Below, in pieces: positions 33,501 to 45,114 of a stretch of 64,000 bases of DNA. This DNA is from Stemphylium vesicarium (lineage: Eukaryota > Ascomycota > Dothideomycetes > Pleosporales > Pleosporaceae), in contig QXCR01000078.1 in NCBI GenBank assembly GCA_004380135.1, positions 62,001-126,000 of the forward strand, in the 5' to 3' direction. The notes below the pieces were generated by a model. The model worked only from the letters and a program-made list of their open reading frames with translations, ran no database searches and was not told the origin of the DNA. How positions within the stretch are numbered: position 1 is the stretch's first letter; each line of letters begins with the position of its first letter. The position numbers and the translations under genes are program-made.

Positions 33501-34208
33501 GAATACGCACAGGGCGGTGCGACTACTAGAGAGATCGACGCTCCTAGGAAGAAGTTGAAGCGACGCCGCAGGGAACGTACGCCTGTAGAGCTTGACGACG
33601 AAGAAAAGGACCGTAGGGCTGAGGCTCGTCGCAAGAAGGAACTCGAGAAGCAAGAAGCGGCCCTAAGTACAATGTATGTCCATGACTCTGACGATGAGGA
33701 TTGGGACGCCGAAAAAGACGCTATCTTCTTTGCCCGAGAAGAGGCTATCCGTCAAGAAAACATGAACATACTCAAAAAGGTGCACGTAGCGGGCACGGTT
33801 GAGCCGGTAGCGTCGAAGAAGAGGAAATCAGACGCGCCAGCAAAGACGAGCAAGAGGCGGAAGAGTCCACCGAAGCGGAAAGCGCTGTTCGCTGACAGCG
33901 ACGACGATATGGAGGACGTTACAAGTAGTAGGGCGGCCTCTGAGGCTGCTGGGGATGGTTTGGGCGACGAGGATGAGAATCAAGACGAGGCGACAGATAC
34001 ACCGCTATCGTCGCAGAACGCCGGCGCTGAGATGGAGAGCGATACGGACACTCCAAGGAAACCCTTAAGCAATACTGCGAAGAGCCCTGCTACTGTAGTG
34101 ACGGATGCAGACTCAGACGAAGATGATGACGATGATGTGCCCGTGGCACGACGACCAGCTGCACGCAATATGAGGGCAGGTTTTGTTATTGATAGCGACT
34201 CTGAGTGA
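30534..34208 (+). CDS. TOF1: Replication fork protection complex subunit Tof1/Swi1 (Timeless)
   Basis: Four exons (30534-30617, 30665-30896, 30943-33114, 33166-34208) encode 1176 residues, the usual length. The N-terminal Timeless domain begins soon after the start (SLISALGGIGDDGTYALGHDALLCLKDLRKWL). It includes PLTWPFEIDPTEATVNHHRH and MGYKRAILQFD. A middle region carries KKKADKQGEEGEEEG and a conserved FMKFSAKFVNQSSVDTFVAF. The C-terminal third is acidic with basic patches (KKLKRRRRERTP, SKRRKSPPKRK) and ends in SDEDDDDD. Tof1 with Csm3 keeps helicase and polymerase coupled at paused forks and supports the S-phase checkpoint in the nucleus. Confidence 0.95.
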
Positions 34209-34604
34209 GCTGCCCGGTCAGGAATGGGATGCATGGATATGGGATAGAGCGTTGCATAGTATGGTGTCTCAGGTTTGTGCTTTTCAATGTTGAATACCCA
34301 TCAATTTATCAGTCTCTTCACCCTTCTTAACGTTGTTCCTTGTTTGCAATGCGAGCCTGGATGGGCTGCGGACAAGGTACTTCGCTTGTGACTGGAAGCA
34401 CGAGCTCTAGGACTCGTGATTGTGTTTGCAAGTGCAGGTTCCTTTCTGAGGGCGTTTGTTTACGTTTCATGACGTCGTGGCTGCGGTGTTCGAGCTGTTG
34501 TTTCGCACCTTCCCTCCCCACCCTCCGACCGCCAACTTCACCAACAAACTCTCTGTAAAGGTAATTGCTTCTTCTCCACAAACGTCTCGCACCACGCTAC
34601 AGCC

Positions 34605-36990
34605 ATGCTGACATATCCAGATAGACAAAAGTTTGAGCAGATCCGAGCTCGGTGGGAGACGGCGCAGCCAGGTGAGGAGAGACCAGCGGAGATGGTAGGC
34701 TGGAGAGACAGAACAGCGGCCCAGCAGCCGGCGAACGTCGAATCCCAAGAAAATGGCAGCAGCAAGTTCCGACGAAAGCTCAGTCATGGACTCGCCTTCA
34801 TCTCAAACCCTCTCTCGCAGCGGAAGACAACCCCGGGACGTCATCAGGTGAAGAGGCTTTCACTGGCTGTCACTGAACCGTCAGTGAGCGACATCACCAG
34901 TGCCAATTCGACATGCGACGCTCTCATTTCACCACCCCGCAAATCCACAACGACTCAATCTCCAGAGGACTCACCAACAAGAGAGGCGGTTGTCGACGCC
35001 TCACCTCAAAGCGCCGAGACTAATGCCACGCCCAAGCCACTTCCTCGTTCGCGCACATTGAGCTTCATCCCACTACCCGTCAGAGCCGAGTCTGATACCT
35101 TCGCCTCAGACGTCGAGGGGGCCGTCAAGTCGCACTCTCTTGCAGTCATGCCCCCGCCCGAGCCTGAGGCAGTCCCTTCGAAGATTCCCACACCGAGTCC
35201 TCCCTTGCCTGAACGCCGTCGCTCCAGTCCGCGTCAATATCTCCACCAACATGCCTCCTACCATGCCTCGCAGCAGATCAAGCACATCGCCGCAGCTCAC
35301 GCGTTTGCTGCCGCCAACAACGGTTCTCCTGGAAGACCTCTTCAGCCGTTGCGCTCACGAACCACGCCGAATCTTGTGAAGGTGCCTAACGCGCCCCAGC
35401 AGGCAGGTTTCATGGCTCCGAGACGGCCAGGACCTAAGAGGCCTATCGTATCCCCAAGAGCCCAGAAGCCAGCCCTGCAAGAAAACGTTCCTATTGATAG
35501 GCGCGTTACCCATAGAAGATCGCAGATACAAGAACGACCACTGAAACGTGAGTCTCTCGCGATGCCGGGCGCTCTGAATAACAGAAGGTCTTTTGGACCG
35601 GGAACTCCACTTGGGCAGAGCAGGAACTCGAGTTTTGCAACACCTCCTACTGTAAGGAAGCGGGTAAGCTCGCATCTTGCTCAGAGTACACCAGTCACGG
35701 TGAAGCGGGTGCTAGCTAGTGAACGGGCGTTGTTACCACCGCCTCCACCCCCAAAACCGTCTCCAGTGATGGAGTCTGATCCAGTCCCACAGCCTCGCCT
35801 TCCAAGTTCGCCGGCCACCCCAACTACCCGAGATTTTGATTTCGAACAGCCAACACTGCCCCGCTCGCACACAGACCGAGATTTGCAGAGAAAGACATTA
35901 GGGACACCGAATGGCTTGGGTGGTGTTTGGCGTTCGTCGCGCGCGCTGGCAGTGACAACTCATGAGGTGAGCAGGCTTCCACGCTCCCACACTTTCCACG
36001 ATTTCGGGACCAGGATGGAAGACGCTCCACCAGTACCTCCCATACCCATACATTACAAGACACCATCTCTTGCGGATCTAACGCAGCGATCCCGTATGAG
36101 ACTGGATACGCCCATCAAAGCCCGCCATGGCAGGATGGTATCAGACGCAACTTCATGCCAATCCATCCCCGAGGAAACAAAACAAGAAGTGTTGGATAGC
36201 ACGACCGCATACACCTCTTTCGAAGACGACAAAGGCCTTGCATCGCCAGTGAAGTGTGACGGGTCAACTATCAGCCTCACGGCATTTCCGTCGGTGCCAA
36301 CCACGATTCCCTCTCGGATGGGGCAAAGATCTTTTGCACTAGGCGAAGAACCAAGCGCATCGCAAGATATTCCATTCAGGCCGTCTAGCGGAGGTCTGGA
36401 GCTACTTCTACCAGAGATCGCTGACGTTGGTGTTGTGCAGGTCAAAGACTACATGCCACCGCTGTATTGGGCTGGCCGATTCCAGTCTCGATACGATCAA
36501 TGGCGTACCGATGCAATGAACGCTGTGTTGAACATGAGTTCGATGAGTTCGGATCGTCAACCGTCAAGCCCACTAAGTGAATGCAAGCTCGATCAAGACA
36601 GGCTTGCTGCATGTTACATACTCGCACAGCTGCGTGATTTGTGCACTTCCGATCAAGCGGCAGATAGTCTATGGGTGAGTATCACCTTGCTTTTCGTTCG
36701 TAGGTGCACCAGCTGACACGTACCAGGAGTTCGAATATAAGTACAGAAAAGACCACCAGCTCCTCGGTAATCCAGCCGATCTCCCACCGCTCCCATTTCG
36801 TAAGCAAGATGATAACGCGACATCCTCAGGGGCGGGAGCTGGGGCGTTTGGCCGAGCTATGAGGAAGCTGACGCCGCGCAAGGGTAGTCTGGTCAATCTC
36901 ATGAAAGGCAAAGGATGGAGCAGGTCCGACGAGATGAAACTGAACGATACGTCCGAGCGGAATCAGGAGACGTCCTCGGAGTACTCGTAA
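34605..36990 (+). CDS. Unknown, largely disordered Ser/Pro-rich protein
   Basis: Two exons (34605-36674, 36727-36990; GTGAGT intron) encode 777 residues. It is rich in Ser, Pro, Thr and Arg, with no transmembrane segment or known domain. A repeated motif of the form (L)PRSxT recurs: LPRSRTLSF, LRSRTTPNL, LPRSHTDRDL, LPRSHTFHDF. These look like basophilic-kinase or 14-3-3 sites. The only compact part is near the C-terminus (PPLYWAGRFQSRYDQWRTDAMNA and following helices, then RAMRKLTPRKGSLVNLMKGKGW). The domain pattern suggests a scaffold or signalling regulator, but no function should be assigned. The start was chosen as the first ATG after a CT-rich leader. Confidence 0.75.
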
Positions 36991-37246
36991 GTCGTGCGGA
37001 TAGCGAGAAGGATTCGAAAGCGAGATAGTGCGTCGATGATGGATGGTTGCACCAGACGGTAAATATTGATGATGAAATGCTCTGAAACGGGCAGGAAGAA
37101 GAGTGGGCTACGCGAACAAGGCAATGCAACAAAGAAGCCTAATCGGACGCCAGCGGATGTGAACGAAGCGTGCATATCAATAGCATTTGATCAGGCCCAA
37201 AATGTCAATTCTAAGAAGTTTATAACAAAACTTTACAACTTTCTTT

Positions 37247-38125
37247 CTATTCCTTCTTCTTCTCACTCGGCTTGGGGGAAAGTTCCTCAACAATATTATT
37301 AGGATCTTTCCAAGCCAAGGCAACGTACTTGGTATGGCTTCCCCTCGCAAAGATCTCACCCTTGGTGTTGCTGAAGTTGATGGATGTAAAGGCTAGGGTC
37401 TTGCCAACTTTATCACGCTATATCAGTAGATCATCCTGGGGACATGGCAAAGGGTGTGGGTACATACACTTATCGCATGAGACTTCTGCTTTGATCAAAT
37501 CGCCTATCTTGCCGCCGGACGAGAGATAGGTTACGTTTAGGTCGGTGGATACGCCGGTTGCGAAGAGGCCGCGGGATGCGACGGCGAGGGAGCCGCCAAG
37601 GTCGACTGGAAGGTTAGGGCAAGTTAGTATAAGGGAGGGGATTGGGGGCTGAAGAAGTGATGTACCCATGCTGGCTATTGTTCCGCCGTGGAGGATGTTG
37701 AGTCTGTTCTACAGGTAGTTGTGGTAGTCAGCCATGTTGATGTTATCGGGGGGGGGGGGGGTTGTTCAGACTGCGTAGGTAGTAATGTACTTACAGTGTG
37801 CTCTTTTTGTATATCCAGCTCGAATTTGACGCGCCCGGGGACTGCCGAGGTTACGCGTAGCTAGTCAACACTTCTCATTAGCATAAGATCTATGAAGAAA
37901 AACTGTCATATTTTCAAGAGTTCACTCACGCCATCAAGAAGTCTGTGAGTTGGTCAGATCAATGCACTTCAGGCCCTATGTGGGCGTGGGACGCGGTACC
38001 TTGGCTCTAGGCCAGAATTGGCTCGGAACGACTCCCAGACCTATTCTTTCTATCAACGACGAACAGAAGCCATTAATTTTGATCATCCCACCACCTACCG
38101 ATCTCACGAATTTCAATGCGGGCAT
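37247..38125 (-). CDS. Hotdog-fold acyl-CoA thioesterase (ACOT13/PaaI-like)
   Basis: Seven exons (complement of 37247-37407, 37468-37605, 37666-37708, 37795-37860, 37930-37942, 38000-38040, 38099-38125) encode 162 residues. All phases close, and one exon is only 13 nt. It starts MPALKFVRSVWESF and continues LLDGLRVTSAVPGRVKFEL. The signature NILHGGTIASMVDLGGSLA holds the HGG motif and catalytic Asp of the 4HBT/ACOT13 family. The C-terminal part reads GKTLAFTSINFSN and YVALAWKDPNN, ending in a Lys-rich tail. The likely role is hydrolysis of medium- or long-chain acyl-CoA; localisation is unclear. Intron 4 (in coding order) contains a run of 14 C on the coding strand. Confidence 0.88.
37748..37761. 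repeat. 14-base G/C homopolymer in thioesterase intron
   Basis: G14 on the plus strand, poly-C on the coding strand, inside the 86-nt intron between the fourth and fifth coding exons of the thioesterase gene. Confidence 0.9.
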
Positions 38126-38444
38126 GATTTAGAGTCGACCTTTTGCGATGTGCGAAGAGTGATGTAGTTGGTTTCCGCTCGGCAGTTGGCACATGGCATC
38201 TCGGACGCTAGACAGGGGTGGGGCGGAATTGTGGGGGAAAGCCCATGTTTCCCGCTCTCGCTCTCGGCGCGTCACCTTGAACTTTGTCTAAGTAGTACCG
38301 TACCCGCGCAATCTTCAGCTCTTCGTAGACAGAAACAAAGGCGTGAATCACGCGTTTGCTCTACCTTTGTCTCTGATCCTGCTCTCCGAACATGATAATA
38401 CGGCGGTAAAACGGCTTTGAACTCTTTCAACCACATCCACCACG

Positions 38445-39941
38445 ATGTCGGCTTCATCCTCTGCCCAGGCGCTGGAGTACCTCGAGGGTCTGCCGCTGGC
38501 GACGCACAAGAAGCTGTATGAGCAGCCGTCGACTGTGCTGGCGGTATTCCGCTGCATGCTTCCGCATCTTGGTAATTCCCAAACGACTCCAAAGCACATC
38601 CAAAGCTAACTGGGCGCAGCCAAGTCCATCGTCATGGCCATGCTCTACATGCCGTCGTCCTTCCCTGCCAGCGACCTCGACACCTGGTTCAAGCCGTCCG
38701 CGCGCAAAGAAAAAGAACAAGCGACCTTCACCCTCGATCGTCTCCACATCCTCACTTCGGCGCGACAGGACGATGGCAGTCTATCGTGGACGCTCAGCCC
38801 AGGTTTCCAGCGCAGTCTGCGAAATGCGATTGAGGGCTCTGGCACCCACCGCTCCTTTGGCGTCCCCGCGACCAAAGAAGAGAGCGGAAAGCGAGTCAGC
38901 ATCGAGTTCCTAGACGAATACTCGAGGTCGCAGTGGGAGGGCATACTTTACTACCTCGTGAGCGGTGCAGCTGGACTCAGCAAAGATAGCATATCCCGCG
39001 CAGAAGTAGGCCCCGGTACAAAAAAGCTGCTTCACACAGGCGACCTGGTGCGAACCATCCACGGGAGCCCTCGCATCACAAAAGACGGCTTCTCCTTCGT
39101 CCTCCAAGAGACCAACGCACAAGTCTGGAGTCTCCTAATCGTCTACCTCAAAATGACCAACGAGCTCGGCATGTCCGAAACCGAAGTCCTCTCCTTCCTC
39201 TTCATGCTAGGCTCGCTGGAACTCGGCCAAGACTACAGCACCTCCACGCTCTCCGCAACGCAGCTCCAAATGCTCGAAGACCTCTCCGCAATGGGTCTCA
39301 TCTACCGCACCGACCGCAACGCGCGAACCTTCTACCCAACCCGGCTCGCCACAACCCTAACCTCCGACTCCGGCAGCGCCATGTCCGCGTCCTCCAACGA
39401 CATCGCGCAAGCGCACCAAGGCAGCGCCGGCCCCGCCGCCACGGCAAACAAAGGCTTCATCATCATCGAGACAAACTACCGTCTCTACGCCTACACAAAC
39501 TCGCTCATCCAAATCGCCATCCTCTCCCTCTTCACAAAACTCCAACACCGCTTCCCCAACCTCGTGTCTGGCAAACTGACAAAAGAATCCGTCCACAAGG
39601 CCGTCCAGTCCGGTATCACGTCTGCGCAGATCATATCCTATCTAACCACGTATGCGCACCCCCAGATGCAGAAGACGGTGCCGTATATTCCGCCTACGGT
39701 CATGGATCAGATTCGTCTGTGGGAATATGAGGGCGAGCGCGTCGAGCTTACCACGGGTTACCTGATGAGGGAGTTTGGCTCCGATGCAGAGTATAGGGAT
39801 GTCATGGGGTATGCGGCTGCGTTGGGTGTGCTCGTGTGGCAGAATGATAATGCCAGGTGCTTTTTTGTGAGCCATGTGGAGCAGATCAGTGCGTATTTGA
39901 GGAAGAAGAAGGAGAGTAGGGAGAGTGCTAGGGGGAGGTGA
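38445..39941 (+). CDS. TFB2: TFIIH core subunit Tfb2 (p52)
   Basis: Two exons (38445-38571, 38620-39941; GTAATT intron) encode 482 residues, full length for Tfb2. The N-terminus (ALEYLEGLPLATHKKLYEQPST) and the block SLLIVYLKMTNELGMSETEVLSFLFMLGSLELGQDYS are diagnostic. So is GFIIIETNYRLYAYTNSLIQIAILSLF. The C-terminal region (VPYIPPTVMDQIRLWEYEGERVEL) ends in a helical KKKESRESARGR tail that pairs with Tfb5. Tfb2 anchors and stimulates the XPB/Ssl2 translocase in transcription initiation and nucleotide excision repair. It converges with the Aquarius gene. Confidence 0.95.
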
Positions 39942-40341
39942 GGTGAAGGAGAGGGAGGAGGAAGGTGTGAGTTGGGCGTTGTTGGTCTTTTGGTTGGAAA
40001 CTTCTTACGTAGGTTATCATTAGCATGGACAATGGGCGTTCTTATGGGAGGAGACTTTTCTGTGAGGGCATGCATCAGCACGTGTATAGTCGAAATATCA
40101 TACATCTTGGTATCTATCCTGTTTCTTGGCTTATTTCTACGCGCTTACATGGAATGTTCGAGAGAAAATGGTGAGAAAGAAGAAGAAGAGGATCAAAAAT
40201 GACATTATTACGCCACCCAGATGCAAGCGCGAAAACAATCCCCCGCACCCCCCTCATTGATCTTAAGCTTTTCTCTCTCTCTCTCTCTCTCCAAAAATCC
40301 AACAAAATGCAAAGATAATTAAACACACAAAATATCTGTTC
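39942..40341. other. 3'-to-3' intergenic with (CT)n run
   Basis: About 400 bp between convergent genes. It contains a CT microsatellite at 40272-40291 and A/T-rich stretches that may serve as polyadenylation signals for both transcripts. No gene is seen. Confidence 0.6.
40272..40291. repeat. (CT)n microsatellite
   Basis: An uninterrupted CT run of ten repeats in the convergent intergenic region between the Tfb2 and Aquarius genes. Confidence 0.85.
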
Positions 40342-43300
40342 TTAAACCTTGACATCCTCATCTTCATCCTCCTCCTCCCCATCAACCTCCCCAACTTCCT
40401 CAGGAAGCAGCACATTCTCCGGCCGATCATCCACCTCCTCCTCGTCCCCCTCCACCCCACCATCCTTTATCATCTCCACTTCCCTACTCCTCGTCGGCAG
40501 CACCCCGCCATTCGCCTTGAGCGCCTCGACCTTGGCCTTACTCATCTCAAACACATACCTACCCAGATGCTCCAGATCCTGCATCTGCGCCTGGCCAGTC
40601 ACCTCCTTCATCTCCTCACCCGGCGGCGCAACAGTGCGGGAGGTCTCAGCGAACATCTCATCGGTGACGAGCTCGAGCTTGTCGGGGCGCTGGAAGAGGA
40701 CATCGAAAGCTGGTTTGAGCTCGAAGACGGACTCGAAGACGGAGCGGCGGCCGAGAATGTACAAGCCCAGGCGGGCGCGCGATAGGGCGACGGTGAGGCG
40801 GCGGATGCTGCGGAGGTAGCCGATTGAGCGGGTGCGGACGAGGGAGAGGATGATGTCTAGAACGCGTATTGTTAGAGTCTTTGTGTTGTAGGAAGACAGG
40901 AAGAGGGGGGGGGGGGGGACTTACAATCATTCTGCTCGCCCTGGTATTTATCCACAGTAGCTACATGTTTCGGCCGCCCAAACAGCGGATTGTTCTTACA
41001 CTTGTGCCCCAGCACATCGTTGATCAGACTCTTCTGGCCCGCGTACGTGGTCAGGATGGTGATTTTGCTCGCGGGGTAGCCTAGCAGACGCATGTACATG
41101 AAGAGCGCGACTGCGTATTCGGCTTCGCCTAGGTTGATCATCCAGTGCGGCGTGGGTTGGTCTTCGCCTTTGCCCTTGTAGTCTTGCACGTCGATGAATT
41201 GGTACTCGTGCTTGAAGCCCGCGTTTGCGATTTGGAATTCGGGGTTTGAGAGTACGGAGGGCAGGTTGGAGAGGGAGGGGTAGCGCCATTTGTAGAGTTC
41301 GGCGATGGAGGGGCGCGCGCGGCCTTGCTGGTCGAGCATGATTGTCGGTACACCCAGACGCACGAGGCGTTGGAAGAGGGATTGCTCGAGGTTGGCGTAT
41401 TGGCGGAAGGCTAGGTTTTGGATCACGGGTGAGTTTTGGAGGTGGTCGCCGCAGAGGACGATGCGTTGTAAGGGCAGTTCGCCGTTTTGGGGGTTCTGCA
41501 GCGCGAGAGGGATGAAGTTTTCAATCTCGGTGATTTGGGCGGCTTCTTCCATGATGACGTTGTCGTAGTGGAATCCTAGCGATGCGATTTCTTGTCTTCG
41601 CATGGCGGCGTGTGTCGATGTCATGGCGATGATGCGGGCTTCCTTCACCAGCAGGTAGTTTGCCTTATCCCGCGGGTTCCGCAGAATCTCAAATGGACGA
41701 ATGTCCTCGAGCTCAGTGAAGATCTTCTCAACATGGCGGTAGCAGCCTTGCGCAATGTCGAGAATCTGTTCGCGGTCTGCCGCTGGAGGGAACAGAGGCT
41801 GCGGTGCGTTGGAGAAGTAGTCTCTGAATGGGAACTCAGATATGATCTGATCAACACTGGTATCTTCAGATGAAATGCTATCCCAGTATTGTGTCCATGC
41901 CGGCTTCACATAGACAAGATTGAAGTAATCTGCAGTCTCGCATGAGCTTCCGTGGGCACCCGGCGCACCAAAGTTCTTCGCGAGACGATCGACTTCAGAC
42001 AAATAGTATTGTCCTCTCTCGAGGAACGACTCTACTCTGCCGTGCTTGCTGTAGCTCACATCCGTATCAAGGTCCTCCTCACCATGACCTAACCGCAAAA
42101 GATGACGCTCGTCAATGTCCAGTGCAACAATCTTCTGGAACAGCTGATTGAGTGCTTGATTGCTGTGCGCAATGAGCAAAGTCCGTTGGTCCGGGAAGTT
42201 GTGGTATAGATTAGATATAATTTGGGTCGCGACGTCCGTCTTGCCGGTACCGGGAGGTCCGAGCACGACCGTCAGGCCAGGCTGGGTTCCAGAAGTGATG
42301 GCGTTAACTTGAGCAGGCGTAAATCGGACTGCATTAAGCTTGGGCGCGTCTGCAGGGTAGGGGCCCATATTCGGTGGTTTATACGAGGATACGTGGAGCG
42401 ACTCCTGCACAGGTGGTGCAACCTCAGCCTGGTCGCGACGCCGCTTTTTCGACGCTCGTGGTGGTGCAATCTCTGGTTCAGCTACGACAGGGAACTCCAC
42501 AACGTATGGAGGGCCAAACGATGTCTGTGCTTCCTCCTGGGGTTCGATGGATTTGCCGGGTAAAGACTCGATCAGGTGCTGCCAGTCCAAAAAGGTATCG
42601 CGGAAGTCTATCTTGTTCAGTCGGTTAGGGAGTCGCTTGTAGGTCGCAGATGCAGGATCCCCGTATCCTAAGAAGACTTCTTGAAGCCAAGACGGTGCTG
42701 GGATGTCCGAAAGTGTCAGGCGCTTGATGGAATCAAGGATTGGCAGGAAGTTGTTCTCCCGCCCTCTCCGACGTACGATGAGGTTGATGTGCTCGTAAAC
42801 GTTGGCTCTTCCCTCGGCAGTCTGATCCATGTCGGCCTTGTATTGCTTCGCATCGATGTTGACAAGGAGCCGCCGCTGTCGTACCCTTGGCCCAAAGCCG
42901 TCGTCGCGGGTCTGGTCTCGCAAGGGTCGCCCCTTGTCATCCAGAACCTGGACTACCTGTGCACACCTCATCCGATGTAAACCGAGGTCTTCTCCCGTGG
43001 TGGCATCGGCGTGATGGCCATTTCGCATTGGTACGTCATCCTTGCCCTCAACCGCAAGGAGAAAGACCACATCGTCCGTGCGGAGATGTTCCCAGTCTCG
43101 TCGAACTGGGGTCTGGAGGCGACTGACATCGAGTATAATTTCTGCCCTAACATATGCGGGGTGCTCCTCTCCAACCTTTGACGGTGCGACGTCGACGATA
43201 GCAGGCTTCATGATGGGTAAGGACATCTTGGATACGCCACCAAACTTTGTGTTGACACCTTTGCCTTTAGGTTTCACGCGCTTCACCACGTCCTCCATAT

Positions 43301-44869
43301 CCTTTCGAATACCATAGAACGACTCGGCGCGGTACAGAATGAAGGATCTCCACAAGAAGTCACCCATGGTCAAGTACTGAAGGTTCAGCTTCGGGATGGC
43401 AAGCGGCCTGGATCCATCGTAGGATTCGTTTCGCAGGAATGTAGTTTCGTAGAGAACCTTTTCTGTGGGTAGAGTTGGCATGTCGCGGACGGTATCTTTG
43501 AAAGTAGGTCGTTGTTCGACAAGCGAAGTCAGGGTCTCCATATAAAAGGCACGATCGCGCACCAGGTAGGTGTTGGTTGGGTATTCTGTTCGTAGGCCCA
43601 TGAGGGAACAGAGCTCGACAAGCTCATTGTCGCCCAGTGTGCGCAAATGGCCATCCAGCTCTTCCCTGTTTCCAATGCTGTTGTAGTTTGCCAGGGCCAT
43701 GAGCTGGAGCTTCTCCTGGAATGCAGCATAGCCTGTCCGTTGCAGCTTGGACAGGAGGTCGTAGTGCTGTTGGTCGTACTCCAGTTTCGATAGTTGTCTG
43801 CCGGTCTGATCTTCGATGGGAAAGTTGGTGAAGTGGCTCAGTAGGTCAAAGAGGTCTCGGAAAAGGCCATTGTCCTCGTCAGCATACATGGGCGACAAAC
43901 GGATGGCAGGAAGCATGTTCAGGTCCCTGAGCAGAGTATTGACATATCTCCTCGTTGGCAGCTGACTCTGCAAATCCACCAGGAACTCCATGAAACGCTC
44001 GCAGTAGGCCATGTTATCCCTAATCTCTTCCCTGCTGCTGATGTTGTATAGACGGTCGATGAAGTCCAGGAGTAGTGTGTAGATCCACGATCGCTCGAAC
44101 CGTAATCTAGCCTGCAGCGCATCATCTCCAGCATCGAAGCGCTTGGAAGCAGCTCTCCACGCTTTGCGCAACATGCTGTGTTCCTCAAAGTACTGCTCGC
44201 GCACAGCCTCGGAATGTAGATTCTGCCATATCGATATGCCGACCAGGGGCGCGCACTCTTTTCGCACCAGACCGCTGTCTAGTGATTGGAAAGCGCCTAT
44301 GACGAAGGAGATGAGCTGCGTCCGTATCTTGCTCGGTTGCGATGGGTCCACAGTCATGGACAGTATGCGGCGGAAAAAGGACGAGAATTCGGCGGGCTTG
44401 CTTGCAAAGTGATCTGGGACATGTCAGCATATTCCTCCCGTCAAGTGCAACAGCGCGACATACCCCAACATGCCAAGTTCTCCCTCCTCTTGACATTAAC
44501 CATGAGCGCCAGTAGCAGATGGTGGTAGTTGGACGCATCCTCGGTGAATCCAGGCCACAGGTATCTCTCCAACAGCTGCAGATTCTCCAGTATCAAGAGC
44601 GACGAGTATGCAAAATCGACGCTCTCGAGTTCGTCCCATAGCTCCTTCTTGATGACGTCGGGTCGCACTTTGGGCGTCTTCTTCGCGGCCAGCCAATTCT
44701 TCCTCGCTACCTGCGCGAAATGGTTCTCGCCGTGCAAGTCGGCGACGGTAGGGCGGGTGTGCGAGTTGGACGAGTCGGGCGCATGCGCAGCGGACGCGCC
44801 GTCGGCTGCACTGGACAGGGTCAAGCCGGTTGGCTTGACGTCCTCCATATCGTCGACCTTCATAGCCAT
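40342..44869 (-). CDS. Aquarius/Cwf11-type spliceosomal intron-binding helicase
   Basis: Three exons (complement of 40342-40856, 40925-44413 and 44464-44869) encode 1469 residues, starting MAMKVDDMEDV. The N-terminal half is the armadillo-like Aquarius region (WDELESVDFAYSSLLILENLQLLERYLWP; YNISSREEIRDNMAYCERFMEFLVDLQSQLPTRRYVNTLL). The SF1 helicase core has Walker [15 protein letters not shown], then IAHSNQALNQLF, the DEAD-equivalent VIMEEAAQITE, DKYQGEQND and ALSRARLGLYILG. The tail is acidic. Aquarius binds the intron upstream of the branch site in catalytic spliceosomes as part of the intron-binding complex. The second intron begins GTAAGT followed by 14 C. It is divergent from the complex I gene, with 245 bp between start codons. 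Confidence 0.94.
40905..40918. repeat. 14-base G/C homopolymer at Aquarius 5' splice site
   Basis: G14 on the plus strand, poly-C on the coding strand, directly following the GTAAGT donor of the second Aquarius intron. Confidence 0.9.
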
Positions 44870-45114
44870 GTTCGCGATGGGTGGTGTTGTTCGGCGCACG
44901 AGAGGGACTGCGCGTGCATTGTTGACGCACAAGAGTTTCCCGGGGCACGGTCGATGGAACCGGGTGACGCGCCAAGAAATAAAGTTTCTGGAGTGATGGC
45001 GTTGCGGAAGCTCTAGGGCTTAGTCCCGGCCCGCAGTGTGCCAAGCGCAGTTGTCGAACCTCACTCGCGAACCCACCCAGCACGCCCTCGCCAAGTAGAG
45101 ACAGCAACACGACC

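Noticed and set aside
37381..37480. Apparent frameshift in the thioesterase gene when using the TATAG acceptor
   Set aside because: A GTATGT donor one base later and an AAAG acceptor restore GKTLAF in phase; a normal intron explains it.
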